This document shows, one piece after another, positions 32,606 to 42,727 of a stretch of 64,000 nucleotides of DNA; position 1 is the stretch's first letter, and every line of letters starts with the position of its first letter. Both the position numbers and the translations under genes were made by a program. This DNA comes from CAIRDP01 sp037134895 (GTDB taxonomy: Bacteria; Bacteroidota; Bacteroidia; Bacteroidales; FEN-979). Under the pieces are notes generated by a model that was not told where the DNA came from, made no database searches, and worked only from the letters and a program-made list of their open reading frames with translations. The DNA is taken from the NCBI GenBank assembly GCA_037134895.1, contig JBAXLI010000004.1, positions 1-64,000 of the forward strand, given 5' to 3'.

Positions 32606-34558
32606 ATGAGTTATATAAAGTTTGATAAGTATCAGTTGATCAACCTCGAGTATTCCCTGAAGCGTGAAATGCTCAGGTCTAACCGCGCAGGTTCATATGC
32701 TAACACAACAATCATCAACTGCAACACAAGAAAATACCATGGTTTGCTGGTTACTCCACAGCCCCTGATAGACCATGATATGCATGTTTTACTTTCGACA
32801 GTTGATGAGACCATAATACAACGTGATGCGGAATTCAACCTCGGCATACACAAATACCCTGGGAATATGTACAATCCCAAGGGACATAAATACATCAGGG
32901 ACTTCACAGCAGATCCCTTCCCGATGCTGACCTTTCGTGTCGGAGGGGTTGTTCTTACCCGTGAAAGCCTGTTTGATTCGAAGGAAGACAGGGTTATTGT
33001 CAAATACACCCTGGTTGAGGCACATTCTCCCACCAAGCTTAGGCTCAGACCGTTCCTTGCTTTCAGGAATTATCATACCCTGACAAGGGAGAATATCTTT
33101 GCTGACAAGAAATTTGAAAAGGTCCTTAACGGCATCAAGGTCAGGATGTACCAGGGCTATACCGATCTTTTCATGCAGCTTTCCAAGGACAACGAATATG
33201 TACATGTCCCTGACTGGTACCACAATGTCGAGTACCAGGAGGAAATGGAAAGAGGCTATGAATTCCAGGAGGATCTTTATACGCCCGGCTTTTTTGAAGT
33301 GGAAATAAAAACGGGTGAGAGTATTTATTTCTGTGCGGGGACTAAACTGATCTCTCAACCTGGAATAAAGAGAGCATATACCGCTGAGCTTAACCTCAGG
33401 ACTCCCAGGGATAACTTCGAGAACTGCCTTGTGAATGCCGCCCAGCAATTTGTCATCAGGAAGGGGAATAAAACCTCCCTCTTACCTGGTTACCCTTGGT
33501 TTACCCGTTCGGGACGCGACACATTCATCTCATTACCGGGATTATTGCTTGTCACAGGAGATTTCAAGACCGCGAAAGCTGTCATTGACGGTATGCTGCA
33601 GGAATTAAAAGGACCGTTGATGCCTCATTACGGATCAGGCAGCAGCATAACTTACCATGCTTCGGATCCTTCCCTCTGGTTCATCTGGGCCCTGCAGCAA
33701 TATGCCATGTTCACAGGGACCGAAAAGAAGATATGGAAGGAATATGGCAAAAAGATACTTCAGATTCTCGAAGGTTACCGCGACGGTGCTGATTTCAATA
33801 TTCATATGGAACCCGATGGCCTTATTTATGCCGGGGTTCACGGGATGGCACTCACATGGATGGATGCGATTGTTTACGGGAAACCGGTAACTCCGCGCTC
33901 AGGCAAGGCAGTCGAGGTGAATGCACTCTGGTATAATGCTATTTGTTTTGCTGTCGAAAGTGCAGAGATGTCAGGTGACAGGCAGTTCGTTACAGAATGG
34001 TCGGCCCTTGCCGAGAAAGTTTCGCAGTCATATATTGAAACGTTCTGGAATCCTGATAAAAAATACCTTGCCGACTATGTTGACGGTGAATATAAAGACT
34101 GGACAGTCAGGCCCAATATGCTTTTTGCGACTTCACTTCCCTTTTCTCCGATTTCTGAGGAAATGCGCAAACAGGTGCTAAGCCGGGTCAGGCAGGAACT
34201 TCTTACACCAAGGGGCATCCGCACTCTTACCCCCAAAAGCCCGGTGTATAAAGGCTCATATTTCGGAAGTCCACAGGAAAGGGACCTTGCATACCATCAG
34301 GGTACTGTCAGGCCATGGCTGCTGGCTCATTTTGCCGAAGGCTATCTCAAGATCCACGGGCGGAGCGGGCTCGGGATGATCAAGAATTTATATACTTCTT
34401 TTGAACCGGTACTTACAGAGTATGGTATCGGGACTGTAAGTGAGATTTACGATGGAGATCCTCCTCACACACCCAGGGGAGCTGTTTCCTATGCCGGCAG
34501 TGTTGCAGAATTATTACGTCTTAAATGGTTGATTGATATTTATGACCAACCCCAATAA
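32606..34558 (+). CDS. Glycogen debranching enzyme (amylo-alpha-1,6-glucosidase)
   Basis: 650 residues. The N-terminal domain (NTRKYHGLLVTPQP onward) matches the bacterial GDE N-terminal fold, and the C-terminal (alpha/alpha)6 barrel has TSLLPGYPWFTRSGRDTFISLPGLLL, LWFIWALQQY, MALTWMDA, VEVNALWYNA and AYHQGTVRPWLLAHFA. It removes alpha-1,6 branches after phosphorylase action. It is the first gene of a four-gene glycogen operon, 12 nt before the GT4 gene. Confidence 0.93.
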   Translation: MSYIKFDKYQLINLEYSLKREMLRSNRAGSYANTTIINCNTRKYHGLLVTPQPLIDHDMHVLLSTVDETIIQRDAEFNLGIHKYPGNMYNPKGHKYIRDFTADPFPMLTFRVGGVVLTRESLFDSKEDRVIVKYTLVEAHSPTKLRLRPFLAFRNYHTLTRENIFADKKFEKVLNGIKVRMYQGYTDLFMQLSKDNEYVHVPDWYHNVEYQEEMERGYEFQEDLYTPGFFEVEIKTGESIYFCAGTKLISQPGIKRAYTAELNLRTPRDNFENCLVNAAQQFVIRKGNKTSLLPGYPWFTRSGRDTFISLPGLLLVTGDFKTAKAVIDGMLQELKGPLMPHYGSGSSITYHASDPSLWFIWALQQYAMFTGTEKKIWKEYGKKILQILEGYRDGADFNIHMEPDGLIYAGVHGMALTWMDAIVYGKPVTPRSGKAVEVNALWYNAICFAVESAEMSGDRQFVTEWSALAEKVSQSYIETFWNPDKKYLADYVDGEYKDWTVRPNMLFATSLPFSPISEEMRKQVLSRVRQELLTPRGIRTLTPKSPVYKGSYFGSPQERDLAYHQGTVRPWLLAHFAEGYLKIHGRSGLGMIKNLYTSFEPVLTEYGIGTVSEIYDGDPPHTPRGAVSYAGSVAELLRLKWLIDIYDQPQ

Positions 34559-34570
34559 ATCAGAGTTTCT

Positions 34571-35863
34571 ATGAAAGTACTCATGTTTGGATGGGAGTTC
34601 CCGCCTCATATCACCGGTGGCCTCGGCACAGCATGTTTTGGTCTTACAAAAGGACTGTCGAAACATGGCGTGGAAGTTATCTTTGTTGTGCCAAAGTCTT
34701 TCGGAGATGAGTCGCAGGAAGGTTTCCGGCTTATCAATGCCTCGGATATCGAATTGGATTTCACTCAATCCCTGAACCAGGAATTCAGTGAAAAGATCAG
34801 TTATATGGAAATAGGGTCCAACCTGGTCCCTTACCTTGGCCCGGAAGAATTTGAAAGGTGGTATTCTGAAGAAGTCATCGGTAAAAAAACCGAGATCCGG
34901 TCAATTTATACCAGCAAATACAAGTTTTCGGGCAAGTATGGTGCTAATCTTATGGAAGAGGTGTCGCGATACGCCCTGGTAGCTTTGTCGATCGCGAACA
35001 ATTTCGACTATGATGTGATCCATGCTCATGACTGGTTGACTTATGCTGCCGGGATCGCTGCCAAAAAGATCAGTGGAAAGCCCCTCGTGGTGCATGTACA
35101 TGCTACTGAATTCGACCGTTCGGGTGAAAATGTAAACCAGGTGGTTTATGATATCGAGCGCCATGGGATGGAGGAGGCCGACAGGGTGATCACCGTAAGT
35201 AATTTTACCCGGCAGATAGTAATTGAGAAATATGGCATTCCTGCTGAAAAGGTTTTTACAGTTCATAATGCAGTTGAACCGGTTGACAAGCCTGAACAGG
35301 AGGATGTTACAAAGCATGTGAAGGAAAAGATCGTGACCTTCCTTGGTCGGGTGACGTATCAGAAAGGGCCTGATTATTTCGTTGAAGCTGCTCATAAAGT
35401 ACTTCAGAAAGATCCTAATGTTCGCTTTGTAATGGCGGGTTCCGGCGATCTCCTGAACAGGATGATCAAGAGGGTGGCACAGCTAAAGATGGGCACCCGA
35501 TTCCATTTTACCGGTTTTCTTGCAGGAGCGGAGGTTGACAGGATGTTTGCCATGAGTGATGTATATGTAATGCCATCGGTATCGGAGCCATTCGGGATCT
35601 CACCACTTGAGGCGATGAGAACCAATGTTCCGGTTGTCATCTCCAAGCAGTCGGGAGTGGCCGAAGTACTACAGCATGCACTCAAAGTCGATTTCTGGGA
35701 TATTGATGCTCTCGCTGACGCCATTTACGGCATCCTGCATTACGACGGCTTAAGAAAAATGTTTGACAAATACGGCAAGTCTGAAGTTGACAGCCTGAAA
35801 TGGGAGAATGCCGCATTGAAAGTTCTTGAAGTTTATAATAACGCAACAGGCCATAACAATTAA
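34571..35863 (+). CDS. GT4 glycosyltransferase, glycogen synthase-like
   Basis: 430 residues of the GT-B fold. The N-terminus FGWEFPPHITGGLGTACFGLTKGLSKHGVEV contains the donor/acceptor loop, HAHDWLTYAAGIAAKKISGKP lies in the middle, and VPSVSEPFGISPLEAM is the E-x7-E motif of GT4 enzymes. The operon position between the debranching enzyme and a GH57 enzyme points to alpha-glucan synthesis from NDP-glucose. Whether it elongates glycogen or makes a primer such as maltose-1-phosphate is not visible. Confidence 0.87.
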   Translation: MKVLMFGWEFPPHITGGLGTACFGLTKGLSKHGVEVIFVVPKSFGDESQEGFRLINASDIELDFTQSLNQEFSEKISYMEIGSNLVPYLGPEEFERWYSEEVIGKKTEIRSIYTSKYKFSGKYGANLMEEVSRYALVALSIANNFDYDVIHAHDWLTYAAGIAAKKISGKPLVVHVHATEFDRSGENVNQVVYDIERHGMEEADRVITVSNFTRQIVIEKYGIPAEKVFTVHNAVEPVDKPEQEDVTKHVKEKIVTFLGRVTYQKGPDYFVEAAHKVLQKDPNVRFVMAGSGDLLNRMIKRVAQLKMGTRFHFTGFLAGAEVDRMFAMSDVYVMPSVSEPFGISPLEAMRTNVPVVISKQSGVAEVLQHALKVDFWDIDALADAIYGILHYDGLRKMFDKYGKSEVDSLKWENAALKVLEVYNNATGHNN

Positions 35864-35872
35864 GATAGATTT

Positions 35873-37558
35873 ATGAGGTCAGTATGTCTTTATTTCCAGG
35901 TGCACCAGCCCTACAGGCTTAGAACCTACAGGTTTTTTAACATCGGTCAGGATCACTATTATTACGATGATTATCAAAACCGGCATATTATCAGGAGGGT
36001 GGCAGAGAAATGTTACCTCCCGGCCAACCGGATGATGCTGCAGCTTATCAACGAGTTCGGGAAAGCATTCAAGGTTAGCTATTCAATATCCGGAACAGCC
36101 CTTAACCAGTTTGCACAGTACGTCCCGGAAGTGATTGACAGTTTCAGGCAGCTTGCTGCGACGGGATGTGTTGAATTCATCTCGGAGACTGAGTATCATT
36201 CGCTGGCATCCCTTGGCAACGAGCAGGAATTTGTAAACCAGGTTGAATCTCACCGCAAACGGATAAAGGACCTCTTTGGCCAGGACCCCAATACCTTTAG
36301 GAATTCCGAACTTATATACAGTGACTTGATTGGTGAAACTATCGCAAATCTTGGCTTCCATACAATGCTGACTGAGGGTGCCAAGCATGTTTTGGGATGG
36401 AAAAGCCCGAATTACATCTATTGCAACAATCTCAATCCCAAACTCAGGGTTTTGCTCAGGAATTTCAGGTTAAGCGACGATATATCACATCGTTTTTCAG
36501 AAAAGAAATGGTCTGAATGGCCTCTCACTGCCGAAAAATTCGTGGGTTGGCTGAATGCGCTTGATCCCCACGAAGAAGTCGTAAACCTTTTCCTCGATTA
36601 TGAGACCATAGGCGAACATCAGTGGAAGGATTCCGGGATATTCGACTTCTTCTACCACCTGCCATCCGCAGTGTTCAGTAATTCGAACTACAACTTTGCT
36701 ACGCCCGAGGAGTTATACCAGCGGCTTCAGCCTATGGCTGCGATTTCGGTGCCTTATGCCATTTCATGGGCCGATGAAGAACGTGATCTCACTGCCTGGA
36801 AAGGCAATGAGCTACAGTCTGAGGCTCTTTCAAAGCTATACTCGCTTTCAGATTCTATTGCAAAGTGCAAAGATCCTGTAATACTCCGGGACTGGGGTTA
36901 CCTTCAGTCGAGCAATCATTTCTACTATATGTCGACGAAATGGTTCTCTGCAGGCGAAGTACATAAGCATTTTAATCCTTACGGCTCTCCCTATGACGCA
37001 TTCATAAACTATATGAATGCCATATCTGATTTTACAATCAGGGTGGAGGCTTGTGCAAATCCCGTCGTTATACCCGTAGAGACTGTAAGAAAAAAAGCCC
37101 TGGTAAAATCCTCAAAGAAACCAGCAGCCACCCGAAAAACCAAGGCAGAACCTAAACCTTTGAAGGAAGCCAAAACCAAATCCGCAGTCAAGGCCGTTAA
37201 GGAAGCAAAACCCAAAACAGCTGCCAAACCTTTGAAGGAAGCCAAAACCAAATCCGCAGTGAAGGCTGCTAAAGAAGTAAAATCCAAAACAGCTGCCAAA
37301 CCTTTGAAGGAAGCCAAAACCAAATCCGCAGTCAAGACCGTTAAGGAAGCAAAAACCAAAACAGCTGCCAAACCATCGAAGGAAGCCAAACCCAAATCTG
37401 CAGTGAAGGCTGCTAAAGAAGTAAAACCCAAAACAGCTGCCAAACCTCTGAAGGAAGCCAAAACCAAATCCGCAGTCAAGGCCGTTAAGGAAGCAAAACC
37501 CAAAACAGCTGCCAAACCTTTGAAGGAAGCCAACCCAAAAGCAAAAGCAAAAAAATAA
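35873..37558 (+). CDS. GH57 alpha-amylase/glucanotransferase with Lys/Ala-rich repeat tail
   Basis: 561 residues. The first about 400 form the GH57 catalytic barrel: SVCLYFQVHQPYRLR at the start, FISETEYHSLASL, FRNSELIYSDLIGETIA, MLTEGA and VNLFLDYETIGEHQW, with the conserved Asp as acid/base position. The last about 160 residues are a Lys, Ala, Pro and Glu-rich tail built of five 24-residue repeats, resembling histone H1 or the tails of some nucleoid proteins. GH57 enzymes cleave or transfer alpha-1,4-glucan chains. The tail is not part of the family and may bind DNA, glycogen or a partner. Confidence 0.88.
   Translation: MRSVCLYFQVHQPYRLRTYRFFNIGQDHYYYDDYQNRHIIRRVAEKCYLPANRMMLQLINEFGKAFKVSYSISGTALNQFAQYVPEVIDSFRQLAATGCVEFISETEYHSLASLGNEQEFVNQVESHRKRIKDLFGQDPNTFRNSELIYSDLIGETIANLGFHTMLTEGAKHVLGWKSPNYIYCNNLNPKLRVLLRNFRLSDDISHRFSEKKWSEWPLTAEKFVGWLNALDPHEEVVNLFLDYETIGEHQWKDSGIFDFFYHLPSAVFSNSNYNFATPEELYQRLQPMAAISVPYAISWADEERDLTAWKGNELQSEALSKLYSLSDSIAKCKDPVILRDWGYLQSSNHFYYMSTKWFSAGEVHKHFNPYGSPYDAFINYMNAISDFTIRVEACANPVVIPVETVRKKALVKSSKKPAATRKTKAEPKPLKEAKTKSAVKAVKEAKPKTAAKPLKEAKTKSAVKAAKEVKSKTAAKPLKEAKTKSAVKTVKEAKTKTAAKPSKEAKPKSAVKAAKEVKPKTAAKPLKEAKTKSAVKAVKEAKPKTAAKPLKEANPKAKAKK
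37154..37513 (+). repeat. Five 72-bp in-frame tandem repeats in the GH57 gene
   Basis: Five 72-bp units encode 24-residue repeats of the form KPLKEAKTKSAVKAVKEAK plus PKTAA, with conservative changes between units (PLK/PSK, AVK/AAK). A partial sixth unit (KPLKEANPKAKAKK) runs to the stop. DNA identity between units is high, consistent with recent slippage or unequal crossover, so copy number may vary between strains. Confidence 0.93.
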
Positions 37559-37623
37559 ACCCCAACAGACCCGTCTGGAAGATAGTGGGTTTAATTATAT
37601 ATGAATCTATTAAACTTTAACAG

Positions 37624-40600
37624 GTGAAAGAAGATTTAAAACTTGTTCCGGATTACGTTGTTGAAGTAGGCTGGGAAGTATGTAACAAAGCCGGTGGGAT
37701 TTATACCGTCATCTCGACGAAGTGCCTTACCATGGTTGAACAGCTCAGGGACAATTATATTCTTATTGGTCCTGACGTCTGGAAAGAGACTCACGAGAAC
37801 CCTGAATTCCAGGAGGACAGGTTCCTTTATAAATCCTGGAGGGAGAAAGCCGATACAGAAGGCCTAAGGATTAAGATCGGGAGGTGGAACATCCCGGGGA
37901 AGCCCCTGGTTTTTCTTATTGACTTTACGCCTTTTTTCAGTGACAAGGATAAGATACTGGCCCATTTCTGGGAACAGTATAAGCTTGATTCACTGATGGG
38001 GACCTGGGATTATCTTGAGCCTGCCCTGTTTGGATACGGAGCCGGCAAGGTCATTGAAAGCTTTTACAATTATAACCTTTCCCATCACGACAAGATCATC
38101 GCTCATTTCAATGAATGGACCAGCGGGACCGGGCTTCTGTATGTTAAAGAGAAAGTCCCGCAGGCAGGGACCGTGTTCACTGCACATTCAACGGTGATCG
38201 GGAGAACTATTGCCGTCAACAACCTGCCGTTGTATAAGCATTTTGACCAGTACCATGGTGAAGCTATTGCAAAGCAGTTTGGCATAGTTTCGAAATATTC
38301 CCTCGAAAAGCTCTCGGTGGTTGAGACCGATGTTCTTACTACCATTTCACCCCTTACGAATGATGAATGTTATCAGTTTATGGGGAAGAATGCGGATGTG
38401 ATAACCCCGAACGGGTTTGAGGACAGTTTCGTACCCGTTAAGGATGCATATTACCAGAAAAGGGCGGATGCCAGAAATAAGCTGTTCCAGGTTGCGGAGG
38501 CGCTCACCGGAATGCCTGTTCCGAAAAACAGCATCCTGATCATGACAAGCGGGCCTCACGAAGAGAAAAGCCGGGGCTATGATCTTTTTATTGACGCTTT
38601 ATCAAAGCTTAACACAGAATCGCAGATACCCGAAAGCCTGATTGCGTTTATCCTGGTTCCTGCATATGAAAGCGGGCCCCGTAAGGAATTGCTGGAATGG
38701 ATGTCGAGAAAGGAGCTGAATAACCCCCGCTCCGAGCAGTACCTTACCCACGTTCTCAATGAGCCTGATCACGATATGATCCTGAATAAGCTCAGGCAGT
38801 CGAAAATCCTGAACAGACCTGATGATAAGGTGAAGATATTTTATGTGCCGGCAATAATGAACGGATCAGACGGGATATTCAACCTTTCTTATTATGATAT
38901 GCTGATCGGATTTGACGGTACAATCTTCCCATCCTATTATGAGCCCTGGGGATATTCTTCCCAGGAAAGCCTGTCGTTTCATATACCCACAATTACGACC
39001 AGCCTCACAGGGTTCGGACAATGGGTGAAGAACCTGTACCCGAATGTTAAGGATTGTATTGCAGTTATTGACCGTGACGACGATAACGATGCAGAAGTGA
39101 TCAGCGAGATCGTTAAAACCGTGACAAGCTGCGCTCTGAAAAATGAAAAAGAGATCATCAAAATCCGTATAAAAGCCTATGAGATATCCCGTTCGGCATT
39201 ATGGGAAAACCTCATTTCGAACTACCATGTTGCTTTCAATAAAGCCTTAGAAAAGTCGATGGGAAGGGGAGAACTGTATGCCGGAAAGCAGCCTCAGATC
39301 ACTGCACCCTCCCTTAAAACGCTTAACGATGATAAACCTGAATGGAAAAAGGTCCTTGTAAAACAAAGGCTGCCCGAAAATCTTGCAAACCTCGATCTGA
39401 TTGCAAAGAACCTCTGGTGGTGCTGGAATTATGAAGGAGCTGAGTTGTTCGAAGCGATCAACCATAACCGATGGTACGAGTTGAAGTTCAATCCTATTGC
39501 CTTGCTCGAATCCCTTTCGTTCAAGGAACTCCAGGAACTCAGCCATAATGAGGAATTCATTGCCCGGCTTGAAAAAGTGACAGCAAGGTTTAACAGTTAT
39601 CTTGCCAAATCAGCCGATAAACCGAAGGAGATGATAGCCTATTTCAGCATGGAATACGGCCTTCATGATACCATCAAGATCTTCTCGGGGGGCCTGGGTA
39701 TGCTTGCAGGTGACTATCTTAAAGAAGCCAGCGACTCAAACGTGAATCTTGTCGGGATCGGATTATTATACCGGTACGGCTACTTTATGCAAACCCTGAA
39801 CCTCTCAGGAGACCAGATCGCGAATTATACTCCCCAGAAGTTTTCACAGCTTCCTATCATACCGGTTTACGATGAACAGGGTAACTGGCAGAAGATCACT
39901 TTTGCTCTTCCCGGCCGGACTCTTTACGCCAAGATATGGAAGGTGGATGTGGGAAGGATCCCATTATACCTGCTCGACACTGATATTGAAGAGAACGACG
40001 AAAGCTATCGCAGCATAACCCATCAGCTCTATGGCGGAGATCTCGAAAACCGCATCCGACAGGAAATAGTTCTGGGCATCGGGGGGATCAGGTTGATGGA
40101 ACTGCTAAAGATAAAACCCGACGTGTATCACAGCAATGAAGGACATTCGGCTTTTATAGGGCTTGAGCGCTTGCGTAAATTGATACAGAATGAAAAGCTG
40201 ACTTTCGTTCAGGCGATAGAAGTAGTGAGATCCTCAACCCTGTTTACCACGCATACTCCAGTACCGGCAGGTCATGATGCCTTCCCCGAAGACATGATGA
40301 GAAGATACTTCTCCCATTATCCCGATTATCTGAATATCAAATGGGAACAACTGCTGAACCTTGGCAAGATGGTCGACAATGATCCCGATGAGAAGTTCTC
40401 AATGAGCGTTCTTGCTGCCAAATGCTCCCAGGAAATCAACGGCGTGAGCAGGATACATGGACGGGTTACAAGGGATATGCTTCAGCCTCTTTACCCTGGC
40501 TATTATGCCAATGAGCTTCACATCGGTTATGTGACCAACGGAGTTCATTATCCCACCTGGACTGCTAAATCATGGCAACAGTTGTATAAGGAAAAATTCG

Positions 40601-41871
40601 GTGAGGGCTTCCTGCGTGACCAGTCAAACCCAGAGTATTGGAGGAAGATCCATGAAGTTGATGATATAGTCATATGGCAAACCCGTCAGAAGCAAAAAGA
40701 TCAGCTTGCCGATTTCCTACATCAGCGTCTGTATATAGATATGACAAGGCGGCATGAGAATCCCAAACTGATCTTTCAGATTCGTGAGGCAGCCCGCCCA
40801 CCAGCACTTACTATCGGATTCGCCCGAAGGTTTGCTACGTATAAAAGAGCCCACCTGCTTTTTAGCAATCTCGACCGCCTGGGAAAAATTGTCAACAATA
40901 GTCAAAAACCGGTGAGATTTCTGTTCGCAGGGAAAGCACATCCAAACGATAAGGCCGGGCAGGACCTGATCAAACGTATCATTGAAGTCTCAAGGATGCC
41001 GGCCTTTCTGGGCAAGGTTCTTTTTATCGAGAATTACGATATGGAGCTTGCCAAGTACCTCATCAGAGGTGTTGATATATGGCTGAATACGCCGACCCGC
41101 CCCTTAGAAGCCTCCGGGACCAGTGGTGAGAAAGCGGTGATGAACGGAGTTGTCAATTTCAGTGTGCTTGACGGATGGTGGGCTGAGGGTTACCGGCCCG
41201 ATGCTGGCTGGGCCTTGCAGGAAGAAGCCACGTACGATAATAGTATGTTCCAGGATGACCTTGATGCTGAAGTAATATATACGATACTCGAAGAAGAGAT
41301 AGTCCCTATTTATTACGACAGGGACAGCAATGGCATCCCTTCGAAGTGGATCTCATACATTAAGAACACGATTGCCGAAATCGCCCCGCATTTTACGATG
41401 AAACGTCAACTCGACGATTATTACCGGCAGTATTATGCAAAGCTCTTTAAAAGGACAAAAATCATTACAGGTAAAAATTATGAAATGGCCCGGCATATCG
41501 CCTCCTGGAAAAGAAAAGTCCTCAGGGGTTGGGAGGGTATTGAAATAGTTTCTATTAAAACACCGTTTACAGAACAGAAACCTCTTGCACTGGGCGATAC
41601 TTTTGCAGCTGAGATAATTCTGGACCTGAATGAACTATCGGCTACGGATGTCGGACTTGAGGTACTCTTTGGAGCAAAGGTGAACGACCAGGTAGAAGTT
41701 CCCATCGCCATTGAAGAGATGAACCTGTCAAGGGCTGAGAAAAACATTGCGGTCTTCGAATGTAATATCCCGATCAACCAGGCAGGTGTGTATGATTTCG
41801 TATTCAGATTATTTCCGAAAAGTCCACTGCTTCCTCACCGGCAGGATTTTCCACTTGTGAAGTGGATCTAG
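37624..41871 (+). CDS. Glycogen synthase-alpha-glucan phosphorylase fusion protein
   Basis: 1415 residues from a GTG start. The N-terminal about 560 residues form a GT3/GT5-type GT-B enzyme: VVEVGWEVCNKAGGIYTVISTK at 11-32, HFNEWTSGTGLLY and the E-x7-E motif YEPWGYSSQE near 440. From about 590 a linked alpha-glucan phosphorylase follows (AYFSMEYGLHDTIKIFSGGLGMLAGDYLKEASD, THTPVPAGHDAFP, and EASGTSGEKAVMNG, where the Lys near 1170 binds PLP; most family members have GTSGMKA). It should both build and phosphorolyse alpha-1,4-glucan. The fusion is known in Bacteroidota, here as the last gene of the glycogen operon. Confidence 0.92.
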   Translation: MKEDLKLVPDYVVEVGWEVCNKAGGIYTVISTKCLTMVEQLRDNYILIGPDVWKETHENPEFQEDRFLYKSWREKADTEGLRIKIGRWNIPGKPLVFLIDFTPFFSDKDKILAHFWEQYKLDSLMGTWDYLEPALFGYGAGKVIESFYNYNLSHHDKIIAHFNEWTSGTGLLYVKEKVPQAGTVFTAHSTVIGRTIAVNNLPLYKHFDQYHGEAIAKQFGIVSKYSLEKLSVVETDVLTTISPLTNDECYQFMGKNADVITPNGFEDSFVPVKDAYYQKRADARNKLFQVAEALTGMPVPKNSILIMTSGPHEEKSRGYDLFIDALSKLNTESQIPESLIAFILVPAYESGPRKELLEWMSRKELNNPRSEQYLTHVLNEPDHDMILNKLRQSKILNRPDDKVKIFYVPAIMNGSDGIFNLSYYDMLIGFDGTIFPSYYEPWGYSSQESLSFHIPTITTSLTGFGQWVKNLYPNVKDCIAVIDRDDDNDAEVISEIVKTVTSCALKNEKEIIKIRIKAYEISRSALWENLISNYHVAFNKALEKSMGRGELYAGKQPQITAPSLKTLNDDKPEWKKVLVKQRLPENLANLDLIAKNLWWCWNYEGAELFEAINHNRWYELKFNPIALLESLSFKELQELSHNEEFIARLEKVTARFNSYLAKSADKPKEMIAYFSMEYGLHDTIKIFSGGLGMLAGDYLKEASDSNVNLVGIGLLYRYGYFMQTLNLSGDQIANYTPQKFSQLPIIPVYDEQGNWQKITFALPGRTLYAKIWKVDVGRIPLYLLDTDIEENDESYRSITHQLYGGDLENRIRQEIVLGIGGIRLMELLKIKPDVYHSNEGHSAFIGLERLRKLIQNEKLTFVQAIEVVRSSTLFTTHTPVPAGHDAFPEDMMRRYFSHYPDYLNIKWEQLLNLGKMVDNDPDEKFSMSVLAAKCSQEINGVSRIHGRVTRDMLQPLYPGYYANELHIGYVTNGVHYPTWTAKSWQQLYKEKFGEGFLRDQSNPEYWRKIHEVDDIVIWQTRQKQKDQLADFLHQRLYIDMTRRHENPKLIFQIREAARPPALTIGFARRFATYKRAHLLFSNLDRLGKIVNNSQKPVRFLFAGKAHPNDKAGQDLIKRIIEVSRMPAFLGKVLFIENYDMELAKYLIRGVDIWLNTPTRPLEASGTSGEKAVMNGVVNFSVLDGWWAEGYRPDAGWALQEEATYDNSMFQDDLDAEVIYTILEEEIVPIYYDRDSNGIPSKWISYIKNTIAEIAPHFTMKRQLDDYYRQYYAKLFKRTKIITGKNYEMARHIASWKRKVLRGWEGIEIVSIKTPFTEQKPLALGDTFAAEIILDLNELSATDVGLEVLFGAKVNDQVEVPIAIEEMNLSRAEKNIAVFECNIPINQAGVYDFVFRLFPKSPLLPHRQDFPLVKWI

Positions 41872-41873
41872 AT

Positions 41874-41968
41874 GAATTACGAATTACGAATGACGAATTA
41901 CGATTTATTTAAACCAATTACAAATTGCCAATTACCAATCACCAAAAACCAACAACCAATCACCACTC
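41874..41968. repeat. 7-bp-period repeats after the fusion gene (GAATTAC, then ACCAATN)
   Basis: Immediately after the stop codon come GAATTAC units (41874-41901, third copy GAATGAC) and then a run of degenerate ACCAATN units to the fabG ATG at 41969. The period is again seven. No promoter box was identified in it, so fabG may be read from the glycogen transcript. Confidence 0.8.
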
Positions 41969-42715
41969 ATGAAATTACTGGAAGGAAAAACAATACTGAT
42001 TACCGGGGCGAACCGCGGGATCGGCAGAGCAATTGCAGTATTTTTCGCCCGCAATGGAGGACATATCGCATTCTCAGATATTGCATACGATGATACTTCA
42101 AGGTCTCTCGAAGAGGAACTAAGGCAATTCGGGGTTAAAGCCCGGGGTTATGCCTCCGATGCAGGATCTTTCGAAGATAGCGAGAAGCTTGTAAACCAGG
42201 TCGTTTCTGATTTCGGCGCAGTGCATGTCCTTGTAAATAATGCCGGGATCACCCGTGATAATCTGCTCCTGAGACTAACCGAATCGGATTGGGATCTTGT
42301 TATAAAAGTCAACCTAAAATCAGTTTTCAACCTTACCAAGGCTGTTCAGAGGCATATGATAAAACAGAGGATGGGCTCCATCATAAACCTCAGCTCTGTG
42401 GTTGGCATTGAAGGTAACTTCGGACAATCAAATTATTCTGCATCCAAAGCGGGGATTATTGGCTTTACCAAGTCGGTGGCCCAGGAACTTGGATCCAGGA
42501 ATATTCGTGTAAATGCCATTGCACCTGGATTCATCGAAACCGAAATGACCCAGAAACTTCCCGAAGAGATCAGGAAGGAATGGATTGAAGATATTCCCCT
42601 GAAGCGCGGTGGTACACCCGATGACGTTGCAAAGCTTGCGTTGTTCCTTGCTTCAGATCTATCGGAATATATCACTGGACAGGTTATAAGTGTTTGCGGC
42701 GGACTTCATACCTGA
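41969..42715 (+). CDS. fabG: 3-oxoacyl-ACP reductase-like SDR
   Basis: 248 residues with all SDR hallmarks: NADP-binding TGANRGIGRAIA (14-25), NNAG (about 90), the catalytic Ser in INLSSVVGIEG, YSASKAG (Tyr-x3-Lys), and the FabG-type end PDDVAKLALFLASDLSEYITGQVISVCGGL. It reduces 3-oxoacyl-ACP in fatty acid elongation. The call to FabG rather than another SDR rests on these C-terminal motifs, since no other fatty-acid gene is nearby. Confidence 0.88.
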   Translation: MKLLEGKTILITGANRGIGRAIAVFFARNGGHIAFSDIAYDDTSRSLEEELRQFGVKARGYASDAGSFEDSEKLVNQVVSDFGAVHVLVNNAGITRDNLLLRLTESDWDLVIKVNLKSVFNLTKAVQRHMIKQRMGSIINLSSVVGIEGNFGQSNYSASKAGIIGFTKSVAQELGSRNIRVNAIAPGFIETEMTQKLPEEIRKEWIEDIPLKRGGTPDDVAKLALFLASDLSEYITGQVISVCGGLHT

Positions 42716-42727
42716 TAGTTTGGTCGT

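Noticed and set aside
37009..37533. Long minus-strand open frame of 174 residues across the repeat part of the GH57 gene
   Set aside because: It is the antisense shadow of the Lys/Ala-rich repeats; its own translation is a repeated Ala/Leu/Phe pattern without family features.
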